NCBI GenBank assembly: GCA_002421805.1
Contig: DISM01000006.1
Coordinates: 124,001 to 188,000 of the forward strand
DNA: 64,000 nucleotides
Source: Candidatus Omnitrophica bacterium UBA6210
GTDB lineage: Bacteria > Omnitrophota > Gorgyraeia > Velamenicoccales > Velamenicoccaceae
Direction: 5' to 3'
Part shown: positions 33,628-42,189 of the stretch, piece by piece
How the letters are laid out: each line of letters opens with the position of its first letter
How positions within the stretch are numbered: the stretch's first letter is position 1
Translations under genes and position numbers: made by a program
Notes under the pieces: generated by a model
The model's database searches: none
What the model saw: the letters and a program-made list of their open reading frames with translations, nothing else
Told to the model about the DNA's origin: nothing

Positions 33628-35000
33628 CAAGGGTTCAAAAGACAAAGGCGGCTTTCGTCTGCCAGAATTGCGGTTTCAGTTCGCCTAAATGGCTCGGCCG
33701 TTGTCCGGACTGCTCCAGCTGGAATTCATTCGTTGAGGAAGAAACGGTCGTCCGTTCCGCTTCCCGCGGCGCCTCCTACCGTGAACCCGTCCTTTTGCAT
33801 ACGGTTGATTCGTTGGAACAGGAACGCATGAAGGTCGGCATACACGAGCTCGACCGCGTCCTGGGCGGGGGCGTGGTGCGCGGATCTGTGGTTTTGGTGG
33901 GTGGGGACCCTGGCATCGGCAAATCGACGATCTCGCTCCAGCTGTGCCAGCAGCTGGCGCATACAGGCAAAAAGATCCTCTATGTCAGCGGCGAAGAGTC
34001 CATTCAGCAGACCAAGATGCGCGCCGACCGCCTGGGGGCCGGCCCTCAGGATTCTTTTTTTATCGTCAATGTGACGGATCTGGATGCCGTCATAGACGCC
34101 GTTAAAAAATTTCTTCCGGACCTTGTCGTTATCGATTCGATCCAGGTGGTTTATTCTCCCGGCTTGTCGTCGAGCGCCGGAAGCGTCAGCCAGGTCCGTG
34201 AGTGCGCCGGGATCCTGACACAGCTGGCCAAGCAGACGGGGATCTCGATCGTTTTGATCGGGCATGTCACCAAAGAAGGGATGATCGCCGGGCCGCGGGT
34301 TTTGGAGCACATCGTGGATACGGTCCTGTATTTCGAGGGAGAGCGTTTTTCGAGCTATCGCATCCTGAGGGCCATCAAGAACAGGTTCGGTTCCACGAAT
34401 GAGATCGGCGTTTTCGAAATGGGCCCGAAGGGCCTAGAGGAGGTCAGGAATCCGTCGGAGATATTTCTGGCGGAGAGGCCCAAAGAGGTTTCGGGCAGCG
34501 CCGTTGTGCCCGTCCTGGAAGGGACGCGGCCGATCCTGATCGAAGTCCAGGCCCTGGTCTCAAAGGCGAATTTCGGTGTGACGCGGCGCAAGGCCCAGGG
34601 GATCGATTATAACCGGCTGAGCCTGCTGGCCGCGGTCCTGGAAAAACGGCTGTCGCTTAAATTGTTCGATAAGGATATTTTTGTGAATGTCGTCGGCGGC
34701 ATGAAGATCGATGACCCGGCGATCGACCTGGCCGTTTGCCTGGCTGTCGCTTCGAGCATTGAGGATAAGATCATAGCGTTCGATACGGTCCTCCTCGGCG
34801 AAGTGGGCCTGGGTTCGGAGGTCCGCAGCGTAGCTAATATCAGCCTGAGGGTCAACGAGGCGCAGAAACTTGGATTTAAGAAGTGCATCCTTCCCCGGAG
34901 CAATGCGCAGGCCTTGCGGGAGTGGAAGGAAACGGGGCTGAAGCTTATCCCTGTGTCCGACCTTTCAGAGGCCATAAGGGCCCTCTGGGGCAAGGCGTGA
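33624..35000 (+). CDS. radA: RadA/Sms recombination helicase
   Basis: 458 residues. N-terminal zinc finger CQNCGFSSPKWLGRCPDC, RecA-like ATPase core with Walker A GGDPGIGKSTISLQL, the RadA-specific KNRFGSTNEIGVFEM, and a C-terminal Lon-protease-like domain (TRRKAQGIDYNRLSLLAAVLE, DPAIDLAVCLAVASS). RadA drives branch migration in homologous recombination. The ATG at 33624 overlaps the mlaD stop. In Bacillus radA follows clpC and precedes disA and yacL; here disA is missing and the YacL-like gene follows by 61 bases. Confidence 0.97.
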   Translation: MTRVQKTKAAFVCQNCGFSSPKWLGRCPDCSSWNSFVEEETVVRSASRGASYREPVLLHTVDSLEQERMKVGIHELDRVLGGGVVRGSVVLVGGDPGIGKSTISLQLCQQLAHTGKKILYVSGEESIQQTKMRADRLGAGPQDSFFIVNVTDLDAVIDAVKKFLPDLVVIDSIQVVYSPGLSSSAGSVSQVRECAGILTQLAKQTGISIVLIGHVTKEGMIAGPRVLEHIVDTVLYFEGERFSSYRILRAIKNRFGSTNEIGVFEMGPKGLEEVRNPSEIFLAERPKEVSGSAVVPVLEGTRPILIEVQALVSKANFGVTRRKAQGIDYNRLSLLAAVLEKRLSLKLFDKDIFVNVVGGMKIDDPAIDLAVCLAVASSIEDKIIAFDTVLLGEVGLGSEVRSVANISLRVNEAQKLGFKKCILPRSNAQALREWKETGLKLIPVSDLSEAIRALWGKA

Positions 35001-35061
35001 TCCGTATACATTTTTTATCATACACGGCGCCGATCGGCGTCCATAAAGAGGAGAGTATTTT

Positions 35062-36072
35062 ATGAATATGACGATGTTGTTCATCAGGATCCTGTTCTTG
35101 ATCTGTTCGACGATCGTCGGCTATCAGATCGGCGATGCCAACGGTTTTAATATCTATTGGACATCCTTGAGCGGTTTTGGTTTCGGCCTTCTCATCATCA
35201 TGCTGGAGGCCGGTATGCGTGGTATTTCGGTCAGGGGTTTGTCGAGCGCCGTCTTCGGGCTGATCCTGGGTTTGATCATCTCACGCCTGATGACCTCCGC
35301 GCTTTTTGCACTTTTTCCTCTGGATAAATCCATGAAAGACATCTCTGCTTACGTCCTGACGTTGTCTTTTGCCTATCTGGGCATGGCCATCGCCCTGAGA
35401 GGCAGGGATGAGTTCAACCTGATCATTCCCTATGTCAAGTTCCGGCGCCAGGATGAGAAGGCCGATACGATCATCCTGGATACGAGCGCCATCATCGATG
35501 GCCGCGTCGTCGATATCCTCAAGACCTCTTTTGTCGAAGCGCGCCTCGTCGTGCCGCGTTTTGTCTTAAAAGAACTTCAGACGATCGCCGATTCGGCAGA
35601 CGCCGTCAAGCGTCAGCGGGGGCGCAGAGGCCTGGAGATCCTGCACATGGTCCGCAGCGATACGCGTTTCAATCTCGTTGTCCATGAGGAGGATTTTCCA
35701 GATACGCGCGACGTCGACGGCAAACTGGTCAAACTGGCCAAGCTGCTTGAGGCCAAGATCTTTACGGTGGATTTCAATCTCAACCGTATTTCGGAACTCC
35801 AGGGGGTCAAAGTCCTGAATATCAATGAGCTGGCCAACGCCTTGAAGAGCGTCGTTTTGCCGGGAGAGGCTCTGGAAGTGAAGCCTATCAAGGAAGGAAA
35901 AGAGCATAATCAGGCGATCGCCTATCTCGATGATGGGACGATGGTCGTCGTGGAAGACGCCCGCCGGTTTATCGGCCAGTCTGTCCGCGTCTCCATTACG
36001 TCGGTCCTGCAGACACAGGCCGGACGCATGGTCTTCGCCAAGCCTGAAGGCTCGCCTCGCCAGACATCATGA
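35062..36072 (+). CDS. YacL-like membrane PIN-TRAM domain protein
   Basis: 336 residues. Four N-terminal membrane helices (about 1-115), then a PIN nuclease-like domain with IILDTSAIIDGRVVDIL near 132 and further acidic residues (EDFPDTRDVDGKLVKLA, FTVDFNLNRI), then a C-terminal TRAM domain (YLDDGTMVVVEDARRFIGQSV) of RNA-binding type. This four-part layout is that of Bacillus YacL, a probable membrane-bound RNase of unclear substrate. GAGGAGA precedes the ATG. It sits between radA and ispD exactly as in Bacillus. An 8-bp stem (CGCCAGAC/GTCTGGCG, 36058-36081) overlaps the stop codon. Confidence 0.93.
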   Translation: MNMTMLFIRILFLICSTIVGYQIGDANGFNIYWTSLSGFGFGLLIIMLEAGMRGISVRGLSSAVFGLILGLIISRLMTSALFALFPLDKSMKDISAYVLTLSFAYLGMAIALRGRDEFNLIIPYVKFRRQDEKADTIILDTSAIIDGRVVDILKTSFVEARLVVPRFVLKELQTIADSADAVKRQRGRRGLEILHMVRSDTRFNLVVHEEDFPDTRDVDGKLVKLAKLLEAKIFTVDFNLNRISELQGVKVLNINELANALKSVVLPGEALEVKPIKEGKEHNQAIAYLDDGTMVVVEDARRFIGQSVRVSITSVLQTQAGRMVFAKPEGSPRQTS

Positions 36073-36113
36073 CGTCTGGCGGGACCTGTCTCTGGCAGGA
36101 TAATATTTAAGCC

Positions 36114-36812
36114 ATGCCTGAAGGATGCAAGATCACAGCCCTGATTCCCGCCGCCGGACTCGGTTCCAGGATGCACCTCAACCTGGCCAAGCCGCTGATT
36201 GAGATCAAGGACAAGCCGATCATCGTTTATACGCTGGAAGTTTTTCAGGCCCATCCCTTGATCGATGAGATCGTTTTGATCTTTAATCCCGATGGCCTGG
36301 AGGAGGCGCGTTCTTTCGTCAGGAAATTCAAGCTGACCAAGGTCGCTCGTGTGATCGCGGGCGGCGCCTCGCGCAAGGAGTCGGTCAGGAACGGCCTGGA
36401 GGTCGTGGATATGAAGACAAAATTCGTCCTGATCCACGACGGCGTGAGGCCTTTTGTGGATGAAGGAAGCATCACGCGCGTGATCGAGGAAGCCAGGACA
36501 TGCGGGGCGGCCGTGCTGGGGGTCCCCGTCAAGCCGACCGTCAAGAGGTTGAACCACCGTATGGAAGTCGATGAAACGCTGAAGCGGGATTATCTCTGGG
36601 AAATACAGACGCCGCAGGTCTTTGAGAGGGAGCTGATCCAGAAGGCCTACCTGCGTTCCAGCAAGCTCGGCGTTCCCGACGACGCTTCGCTGGTCGAAAA
36701 GATGGGAAAAAGGGTCAAGGTTGTTCTGGGGTCCTATTTCAATATCAAGATCACGACACAGGAAGACCTGGTTTTTGCCGATGCCATTCTGGGCATCAGG
36801 GCCTTGGAATAG
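36114..36812 (+). CDS. ispD: 2-C-methyl-D-erythritol 4-phosphate cytidylyltransferase
   Basis: 232 residues, normal length. The nucleotidyltransferase start ALIPAAGLGSRMHLNLAKPLIE binds CTP; IAGGASRKESVRNGLE and VLIHDGVRPFVDEGSI are IspD signatures, with RDYLWEIQTPQVFERELI near the C-terminus. It converts MEP to CDP-ME, the third step of the non-mevalonate isoprenoid pathway. The genes for the fifth step (ispF, 95 bases downstream) and the last step (ispH, 5183) are also in the window. Confidence 0.97.
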   Translation: MPEGCKITALIPAAGLGSRMHLNLAKPLIEIKDKPIIVYTLEVFQAHPLIDEIVLIFNPDGLEEARSFVRKFKLTKVARVIAGGASRKESVRNGLEVVDMKTKFVLIHDGVRPFVDEGSITRVIEEARTCGAAVLGVPVKPTVKRLNHRMEVDETLKRDYLWEIQTPQVFERELIQKAYLRSSKLGVPDDASLVEKMGKRVKVVLGSYFNIKITTQEDLVFADAILGIRALE

Positions 36813-36907
36813 TTCTTTGAGCCTTCTGGGTTTCTTGAGTTCATAGAGTTTTGACTCAATAGACGCTACAATCTCAGCGAATCCCATAAACTTAAAAGTT
36901 ATTTGAG

Positions 36908-37399
36908 ATGGATTATAAGGTCGGTATTGGTTACGATATTCATCGGTTTGCCCCTAAAAAAAAGCTCATGCTGGGGGGAGTCGAGATTCCCTTTGCTAAA
37001 GGGCTTCTCGGGCATTCGGATGCGGATGTCGTCCTGCATGCCCTCTGCGACGCCCTGTTGGGCGCCATGGGGGCGGGCGATATTGGGTTGCACTTTCCGC
37101 CGGGAGACCCGACCACCCGCAATATTTCAAGCCTTAAACTCCTGGAACAGGTGGCTCGGCTCCTGAGACGCAGGCATTTTATCGTCTCGAATGCCGATGT
37201 GATGGTGATCCTGGAAAAACCGAAGATCGCGCCTTTTGTCGCCGGGATGAGGGCGAAGATCGGTGCGGTGCTTGGGGTGGGCTGTGAAAAGATTTCCATC
37301 AAGGCCACGACCCATGAGGGGATCGGCGAGATCGGGCACGGGCGCGCCGCCGCGGCCTATGCCGTGGCCATGATCAAAAAGACGAAGGCCTTTAAATAA
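36908..37399 (+). CDS. ispF: 2-C-methyl-D-erythritol 2,4-cyclodiphosphate synthase
   Basis: 163 residues. GIGYDIHRFAP (Asp and His zinc ligands) and LLGHSDADVVLHALCDALLGAM (third ligand) form the metal site; ISIKATTHEGIGEIGHGRAAAAYAV is the C-terminal signature. It cyclises CDP-ME 2-phosphate in the MEP pathway. Preceded by a possible TACAAT -10 at 36867 without a clear -35. cysE follows after 86 bases; gltX, which lies between ispF and cysE in Bacillus, is absent. Confidence 0.97.
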   Translation: MDYKVGIGYDIHRFAPKKKLMLGGVEIPFAKGLLGHSDADVVLHALCDALLGAMGAGDIGLHFPPGDPTTRNISSLKLLEQVARLLRRRHFIVSNADVMVILEKPKIAPFVAGMRAKIGAVLGVGCEKISIKATTHEGIGEIGHGRAAAAYAVAMIKKTKAFK

Positions 37400-37485
37400 T
37401 TTTTTTGTATTTGACCTCTGGCGCGCAAGGTGAGAGCCGGCGGGGGATTTTTCAGAGGCAAGCGGGGGAGAAAAGAGAGGACGTC

Positions 37486-38172
37486 ATGGCTATCTTTATG
37501 CATGTCGTAGGTGCGTTCGTGATCCTGCTGTTGGCATGGATCGTTTTTGTCCTGATCGTTTTTAAAAAGGAAGTCGACGCCGTTTTCGATAGAGACCCGG
37601 CCGCGCGTAATTATCTGGAAGTGGTCCTTCTGTATGCGGGGCTCCAGGCGCTGGTGATGCACCGGATCGCCCATGCCTTGTATCGCGTGAGGATCCCGTT
37701 TTTGCCGCGATGGCTGTCGCAGGTCTCCCGTTTCTTTACCGGCATCGAGATCCATCCGGCCGCGCAGATCGGCGACGGGCTTTTTATCGATCACGGGATG
37801 GGTGTCGTGATCGGCGAGACCTCCGTTGTCGGCAAGAATGTGACCCTTTACCAGGGCGTCACCCTCGGCGGGACCGGCAAGGAAAAAGGCAAACGCCATC
37901 CGAATATCGGCGATAACGTCGTCATCGGCACAGGCGCCAAGGTCCTGGGGAACATCACGGTGGGCGAGAATTCCTATATCGGCGCCAATGCCGTCGTCCT
38001 CAGGGACGTCCCGCCGAATGCGACGGTGGTGGGCGTCCCCGGGCATATCACCAGGCAGGATGGAAAGAAGATCGACAGGCTCCTGGACCACATCCATGTC
38101 CTCGATCCCCTGATGCAGTCTCTCGAAGAGTTGGAAGAGCGCATCAAAGACCTGGAAAAAAAGCTCAAATAA
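37486..38172 (+). CDS. cysE: Serine O-acetyltransferase
   Basis: 228 residues from the ATG at 37486 (GAGAGG upstream); a longer frame from 37405 has no family similarity. The N-terminus has an unusual hydrophobic helix (AFVILLLAWIVFVLIVF), suggesting membrane attachment. Then comes the SAT helical domain (DPAARNYLEVVLLYAGLQAL, HRIAHALYR) and the left-handed beta-helix of hexapeptide repeats (IEIHPAAQIGDGLFIDHGMG, VIGETSVVGKNVTLYQGVTL). The C-terminal NATVVGVPGHI and a coiled tail (LEELEERIKDLEKKLK) follow. It makes O-acetylserine for cysteine synthesis. cysS starts four bases after its stop. Confidence 0.92.
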   Translation: MAIFMHVVGAFVILLLAWIVFVLIVFKKEVDAVFDRDPAARNYLEVVLLYAGLQALVMHRIAHALYRVRIPFLPRWLSQVSRFFTGIEIHPAAQIGDGLFIDHGMGVVIGETSVVGKNVTLYQGVTLGGTGKEKGKRHPNIGDNVVIGTGAKVLGNITVGENSYIGANAVVLRDVPPNATVVGVPGHITRQDGKKIDRLLDHIHVLDPLMQSLEELEERIKDLEKKLK

Positions 38173-38176
38173 GATC

Positions 38177-39625
38177 ATGATCTCGATCTATAACTCCCTT
38201 TCAAGAAAAAAGGAAGACCTGGTCCCTCACGTTCCCGGCAAGGTCAAGATGTATACCTGCGGGGTGACGGTGTATGACGACTGTCATGTCGGGCACGCGC
38301 GCAGCCTTTATATTTTCGACGTCATCAAGAAATACCTCCAGTATCGCGGTTTCCGTGTGACCTTGGTCAGGAATATCACCGATGTGGACGACAAGATCAT
38401 CAACCGCGCCCGCCAGGACGGCGTCGCGTTCGACGATATCCGCGCCCGTTATATCAAGAGTTACGAGAGAGACCTGGCGGCGCTGGGGATCGCCAGGGCC
38501 GATGTGGAGCCCCTGGCCACCGAGAATATCCCCGGGATGATCGCGCATATCGGCAAGCTGATCGCCAAGGGCACCGCCTATGTCATCGATGGGGATGTGT
38601 ATTTTTCGGTCAGGCTTTTCAAGGATTACGGCAAGCTCTCGGGCCAGACCCTCGATGAGATGATGACGGCCGTCAGGATCGAGAAGGATGAGAAGAAAAA
38701 AGACCCCCTGGATTTCGCACTCTGGAAAAAATCCAAAGAAGGCGAGCCGGCCTGGCCGAGTCCGTGGGGTCCGGGCCGCCCCGGTTGGCACATCGAGTGC
38801 TCCACGATGAGCATGTATTATCTGAAGACCGAGTCTTTGGATATCCACGCCGGAGGGCTGGACCTTATCTTTCCTCATCATGAGAACGAGATCGCGCAGG
38901 CCGAGGCCCTGACAGGCAAGCCTTTTGCCAAATACTGGATCCATCACGGCCTGTTGACCATTGATGGCCGCAAGATGTCGAAGTCCCTCGGGAATTTCTA
39001 TACGATCCAGGATGTTTTGAAGCAGTTTTCACCCGATATCCTGAAGCTTTTCTTCCTCTCGGCCCATTATCGTTCTCCTATAGATTTCACTTTTGACGGG
39101 TTGAAGAATAGCCGCAGGGCCTTAGACAAGATGGCAGAATTTGTGGACCGGGCGCATGCGGCGCGCCGCGGCATCGCCAAGATCAAGTCTTTGGTTGGAT
39201 ATCCCGTCGAACTCCAGGAATTCCGCCGGCGCTTTGAAGAGGCCATGGATGATGATTTCAACACAGCGCAGGGCCTGGCCGTCCTGTTCGATATTGTGAC
39301 CGTCGGCAATAAGCTTTTGTCGTCGGTCCGTTCCAGGGGCGTGGCCCTTCAGGCCTGCCGTCTTCTCCTGGAACTGGCGGAAGTCTTAGGTTTCAAGATC
39401 GAAAGCGCCTCGCGCGCACAGGTGATCGGCTCTTCCGTCAGGCTCAAGACGGCGCCGCCGGCGGGCTCGGCCGCGGCGGAAACGCTCTTGCCGGCAGATG
39501 TCAAGAAGCTGGTCCAGGAACGCCAGGAGGCACGGCAGAAAAAAGATTTCAAGCGGGCCGATGAGATCCGTGATTATCTGAAGGCCCACGGCGTCAGCAT
39601 TGAAGATACGAAGAAGGCGGCATAG
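38177..39625 (+). CDS. cysS: Cysteinyl-tRNA synthetase
   Basis: 482 residues. Zinc ligands in YTCGVTVYDDCHVGHAR (also the HIGH motif, read HVGH), HIECSTMSMYYL and HHENEIAQAEALTG; the KMSKS loop is RKMSKSLGNFYTI. It charges tRNA-Cys. The cysE-cysS order is the same as in Bacillus. tmk begins one base after the stop. Confidence 0.98.
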   Translation: MISIYNSLSRKKEDLVPHVPGKVKMYTCGVTVYDDCHVGHARSLYIFDVIKKYLQYRGFRVTLVRNITDVDDKIINRARQDGVAFDDIRARYIKSYERDLAALGIARADVEPLATENIPGMIAHIGKLIAKGTAYVIDGDVYFSVRLFKDYGKLSGQTLDEMMTAVRIEKDEKKKDPLDFALWKKSKEGEPAWPSPWGPGRPGWHIECSTMSMYYLKTESLDIHAGGLDLIFPHHENEIAQAEALTGKPFAKYWIHHGLLTIDGRKMSKSLGNFYTIQDVLKQFSPDILKLFFLSAHYRSPIDFTFDGLKNSRRALDKMAEFVDRAHAARRGIAKIKSLVGYPVELQEFRRRFEEAMDDDFNTAQGLAVLFDIVTVGNKLLSSVRSRGVALQACRLLLELAEVLGFKIESASRAQVIGSSVRLKTAPPAGSAAAETLLPADVKKLVQERQEARQKKDFKRADEIRDYLKAHGVSIEDTKKAA

Positions 39626-39626
39626 G

Positions 39627-40283
39627 ATGCGTTCCAGAGGGATGTTCATCACATTCGAAGGATGCGAAAAGAGCGGCAAGAGCACGCAGGCAAAACTCCT
39701 GAGCCGATACCTGAGGACGCGCGGTTTGGAAACTCTCTTCATCCGCGAGCCGGGCTCGACAATCCTGAGTGAGAAGATCCGCCGGATCCTTTTGGACAAA
39801 AAAAACGACAAGATGTCGGTGGCGACGGAGATGCTCCTGTATATGGCGTCTCGCGCCCAGCTAGTTGAAGAGGTGATCCGGCCCGCGTTGGCGCAGGGCA
39901 TGGTTGTTCTCTGCGACAGGTTCCAGGATTCGACCCTTGCCTATCAGGGATACGGTTGCGGCCTGGATATTGCGGTTTTGGAGAAAACGGGGCGCTGGGC
40001 GACGGGAGGGCTGACCCCCGACCTGACGCTGCTGCTTGATTCCTGGGAGAGCAGGGATAGGTTGAGAAGAACATCTTCACCCGACAGGATCGAATCGCGG
40101 CCCGATGCTTTCCACAACCGCGTCAAAAAAGGCTATCGGACCTTAGCCGGGAAGTATCCCGCCAGGATCAAGACGGTCCGTGTCCAGCCTTCTATCCGGG
40201 AGACCCAGGCGAAGATAAGGGAGATCGTTGAGTCGTGTCTTTTAAAGAAATCCTTGGACAAGAAAAGGCCGTCGCGCTCCTGA
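39627..40283 (+). CDS. tmk: Thymidylate kinase
   Basis: 218 residues from the ATG at 39627 next to the cysS stop. P-loop FEGCEKSGKSTQAKLLS, the DRx motif VLCDRFQDSTLAYQGYG and the substrate motif FIREPGST are present. It phosphorylates dTMP to dTDP for DNA synthesis. Its last 49 bases overlap holB. tmk-holB-ricT-metG-tatD follows the Bacillus order without the darA, yaaR and yabA genes. Confidence 0.94.
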   Translation: MRSRGMFITFEGCEKSGKSTQAKLLSRYLRTRGLETLFIREPGSTILSEKIRRILLDKKNDKMSVATEMLLYMASRAQLVEEVIRPALAQGMVVLCDRFQDSTLAYQGYGCGLDIAVLEKTGRWATGGLTPDLTLLLDSWESRDRLRRTSSPDRIESRPDAFHNRVKKGYRTLAGKYPARIKTVRVQPSIRETQAKIREIVESCLLKKSLDKKRPSRS

Positions 40284-41218
40284 AGGGCGCCTTTTTGCGG
40301 GGCCGCGCGAGCCACGCCTATATCTTCGTCGGCCCGGCGGGCGTCGGCAAGTCAAAAGCTGCGATAAGCTTCGCCAAGCTTCTGGTGTGTCCGGCTTCCC
40401 GCCAGGCCGAGCCTTGTGATGCATGCCCGTCCTGCAGGAAGGCGGACGCCGCCAACCATCCCGACATCCAGGTCCTTTCGCCTGACGGTCAATTTATCAG
40501 GATCGACGCCGTCCGCGAGGCCTGCCGCCGGCTCTCCCTCAAAGGTTTTGAATCTTCGACGAAGGTCCTTATCATCTCGGACGGCGCCGCTCTGAACGAT
40601 GAATCCTCCAATGCGCTCTTGAAGACACTGGAGGAGCCGGCGCCGGATACGGTCATCATCATTTTGGCAACCAGCTTGAAGGCGATGGTGCCGACGATCG
40701 TCTCGCGCTGCCAGCGGATCGTTTTCAGCAGCCTGCAGGAGTCCGTGATCTTTGAGGTCCTTCGCAGGGACCATGGAGTCGGCGAAGATGAAGCCTTTTA
40801 TCTTTCGCGTATCTCCGAGGGCTGCATGGAGGCGGCCTTGCGGTTCCATCAGGAAAAGGTTTTTATGCAGAGGAACCGCCTGGCCGCCGCATGGATGAAA
40901 GGAGAGGTGGGGCTGTTGGGAAGCCAGGGCCGTGGGGCTTCGCCAAAAAAAGAGTCGAGGCAGGAGACAGAGATGGCGCTCTATCTTCTGGCGGGCTGGC
41001 TGCGGGATATCCTCGTCGCTAAAATCTCAGCCGAGAAAAAATATTTCATAAACGCCGATAGGATTGATGATATAATGCACCTTTCACGAAAGCTGAATCC
41101 CGAGGTATTGGAGGGGGCATTGAAGCTTGTGGCCCAGACGACAGCCGATCTGAAGGCCAACGTTAATATGAGGCTGGCATTGGCCCGTCTGAATTCTGAA
41201 CTGCAAAAAATCGCTTGA
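40235..41218 (+). CDS. holB: DNA polymerase III delta' subunit
   Basis: 327 residues; GTG start inside the tmk gene (49-base overlap). AAA+ clamp-loader ATPase-like fold: GQEKAVALLKGAFLRGRASHAYIF, P-loop GPAGVGKSKAAISF, a four-Cys zinc site (VCPASRQAEPCDACPSCRK) and sensor region LKTLEEPAPDTVIIILAT plus SRCQRIVF. It is part of the clamp loader that places the sliding clamp on DNA. The C-terminal ~120 residues are the helical collar region. Downstream is the 45-bp tandem repeat and ricT. Confidence 0.93.
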   Translation: MSFKEILGQEKAVALLKGAFLRGRASHAYIFVGPAGVGKSKAAISFAKLLVCPASRQAEPCDACPSCRKADAANHPDIQVLSPDGQFIRIDAVREACRRLSLKGFESSTKVLIISDGAALNDESSNALLKTLEEPAPDTVIIILATSLKAMVPTIVSRCQRIVFSSLQESVIFEVLRRDHGVGEDEAFYLSRISEGCMEAALRFHQEKVFMQRNRLAAAWMKGEVGLLGSQGRGASPKKESRQETEMALYLLAGWLRDILVAKISAEKKYFINADRIDDIMHLSRKLNPEVLEGALKLVAQTTADLKANVNMRLALARLNSELQKIA

Positions 41219-41283
41219 TCGAGCCGCAGCATGCGGCGAAGATAGGCCCTTCCTTGTTCGGAAAAGGAAGGCCTGTCCTTTCC

Positions 41284-41373
41284 GGGCTAGGTCCTCCTCT
41301 ATGTGGTATGCGGAGACCTGCCCTTTTTGGGCTAGGTCCTCCTCTATGTGGTATGCGGAGACCTGCCCTTTCT
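41284..41373. repeat. 45-bp tandem duplication in the ricT leader
   Basis: Units 41284-41328 and 41329-41373 differ at one base (CCCTTTTT versus CCCTTTCT). Each holds complementary AGGTC...GACCT words. A degenerate third unit flanks on the left (GGCCTGTCCTTTCC). The unit length is 15 codons, so an upstream in-frame extension of RicT stays open, but it shows no protein-like conservation. Confidence 0.9.
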
Positions 41374-41406
41374 GGACTACCTCGCGAGTATGGAGAGATT
41401 CATTTT

Positions 41407-42189
41407 ATGGAAGTCATTGCACAGGTGAGATTGAGGGAAATGGGTTCTGTCTTTTGTTGCCGCGCAGAGGGGCTGCAGATCAAGAACAACGACATGGTCA
41501 TCGTTGAAGTGGAGCGGGGTGTCGATTACGGCCAGGTCGTTACCGACCCCGTATTGACGGAAAAGGTCGATGAATCCGTCAAGAAGGTCCTCAGGGTCGT
41601 GACGGATGCCGACCTCAGGCAGATCCAGGACAATAGGAAGAGGGCTCAGGAGGCCTCGGTCACCTGTTCCAAGAAGATCGAAGAGCATAAGCTCGACATG
41701 AAACTGGTCGGCGCCGAATATGCCTTTGACCGTTCCAAGATCCTTTTTTATTTCACGGCCGAGGGCCGCGTGGATTTCCGGGAGCTGGTCAAGGAATTGG
41801 CCAAGATCTTTAAGGCGCGTATCGAACTGCGCCAGATCGGGGTCAGGGACGAAGCCAAGATCCTGGGAGGGTTCGGTCCGTGCGGCAAGGAGTTGTGTTG
41901 TTGCAGGTTCCTGAAAGATTTCGAACCCGTGACGATCCGGATGGCCAAAGACCAGAACCTGCCGCTCAACCCGCCGAAGATCTCCGGCCTCTGCGGCCGC
42001 CTCATGTGCTGCCTCTCCTTTGAGCATAAACACTATAAAGAGATGTGCAAGGGGCTTCCGCGGGAAGGCGAGCGCGTCGAAACGCCTGAAGGCAAAGGGA
42101 AAGTGATCTCCATTAATATCCTCAAGAGAAAAGCCAGCGTCCTGTTGGAGGACGGCAAACTGATTGAAGTGACCTACAAGATAAAATAA
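41407..42189 (+). CDS. ricT: RicT/PSP1-domain protein (YaaT family)
   Basis: 260 residues from the ATG at 41407; a 64-residue longer frame runs through a tandem DNA repeat and is unlikely. The PSP1 domain covers about 20-130. The second half has the cysteine-rich signature GGFGPCGKELCCCRFL and GLCGRLMCCLSFEH. In Bacillus RicT joins RicA and RicF in an iron-sulfur complex that steers RNase Y; neither partner is seen here. The location between holB and metG matches Bacillus. The stop TAA and the metG ATG overlap by one base (TAATG). Confidence 0.93.
   Translation: MEVIAQVRLREMGSVFCCRAEGLQIKNNDMVIVEVERGVDYGQVVTDPVLTEKVDESVKKVLRVVTDADLRQIQDNRKRAQEASVTCSKKIEEHKLDMKLVGAEYAFDRSKILFYFTAEGRVDFRELVKELAKIFKARIELRQIGVRDEAKILGGFGPCGKELCCCRFLKDFEPVTIRMAKDQNLPLNPPKISGLCGRLMCCLSFEHKHYKEMCKGLPREGERVETPEGKGKVISINILKRKASVLLEDGKLIEVTYKIK

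Noticed and set aside
41215..41406. 64-residue N-terminal extension of RicT
   Set aside because: Encoded by a tandem DNA repeat (GLGPPLCGMRRPA repeated); the family start fits the ATG at 41407.
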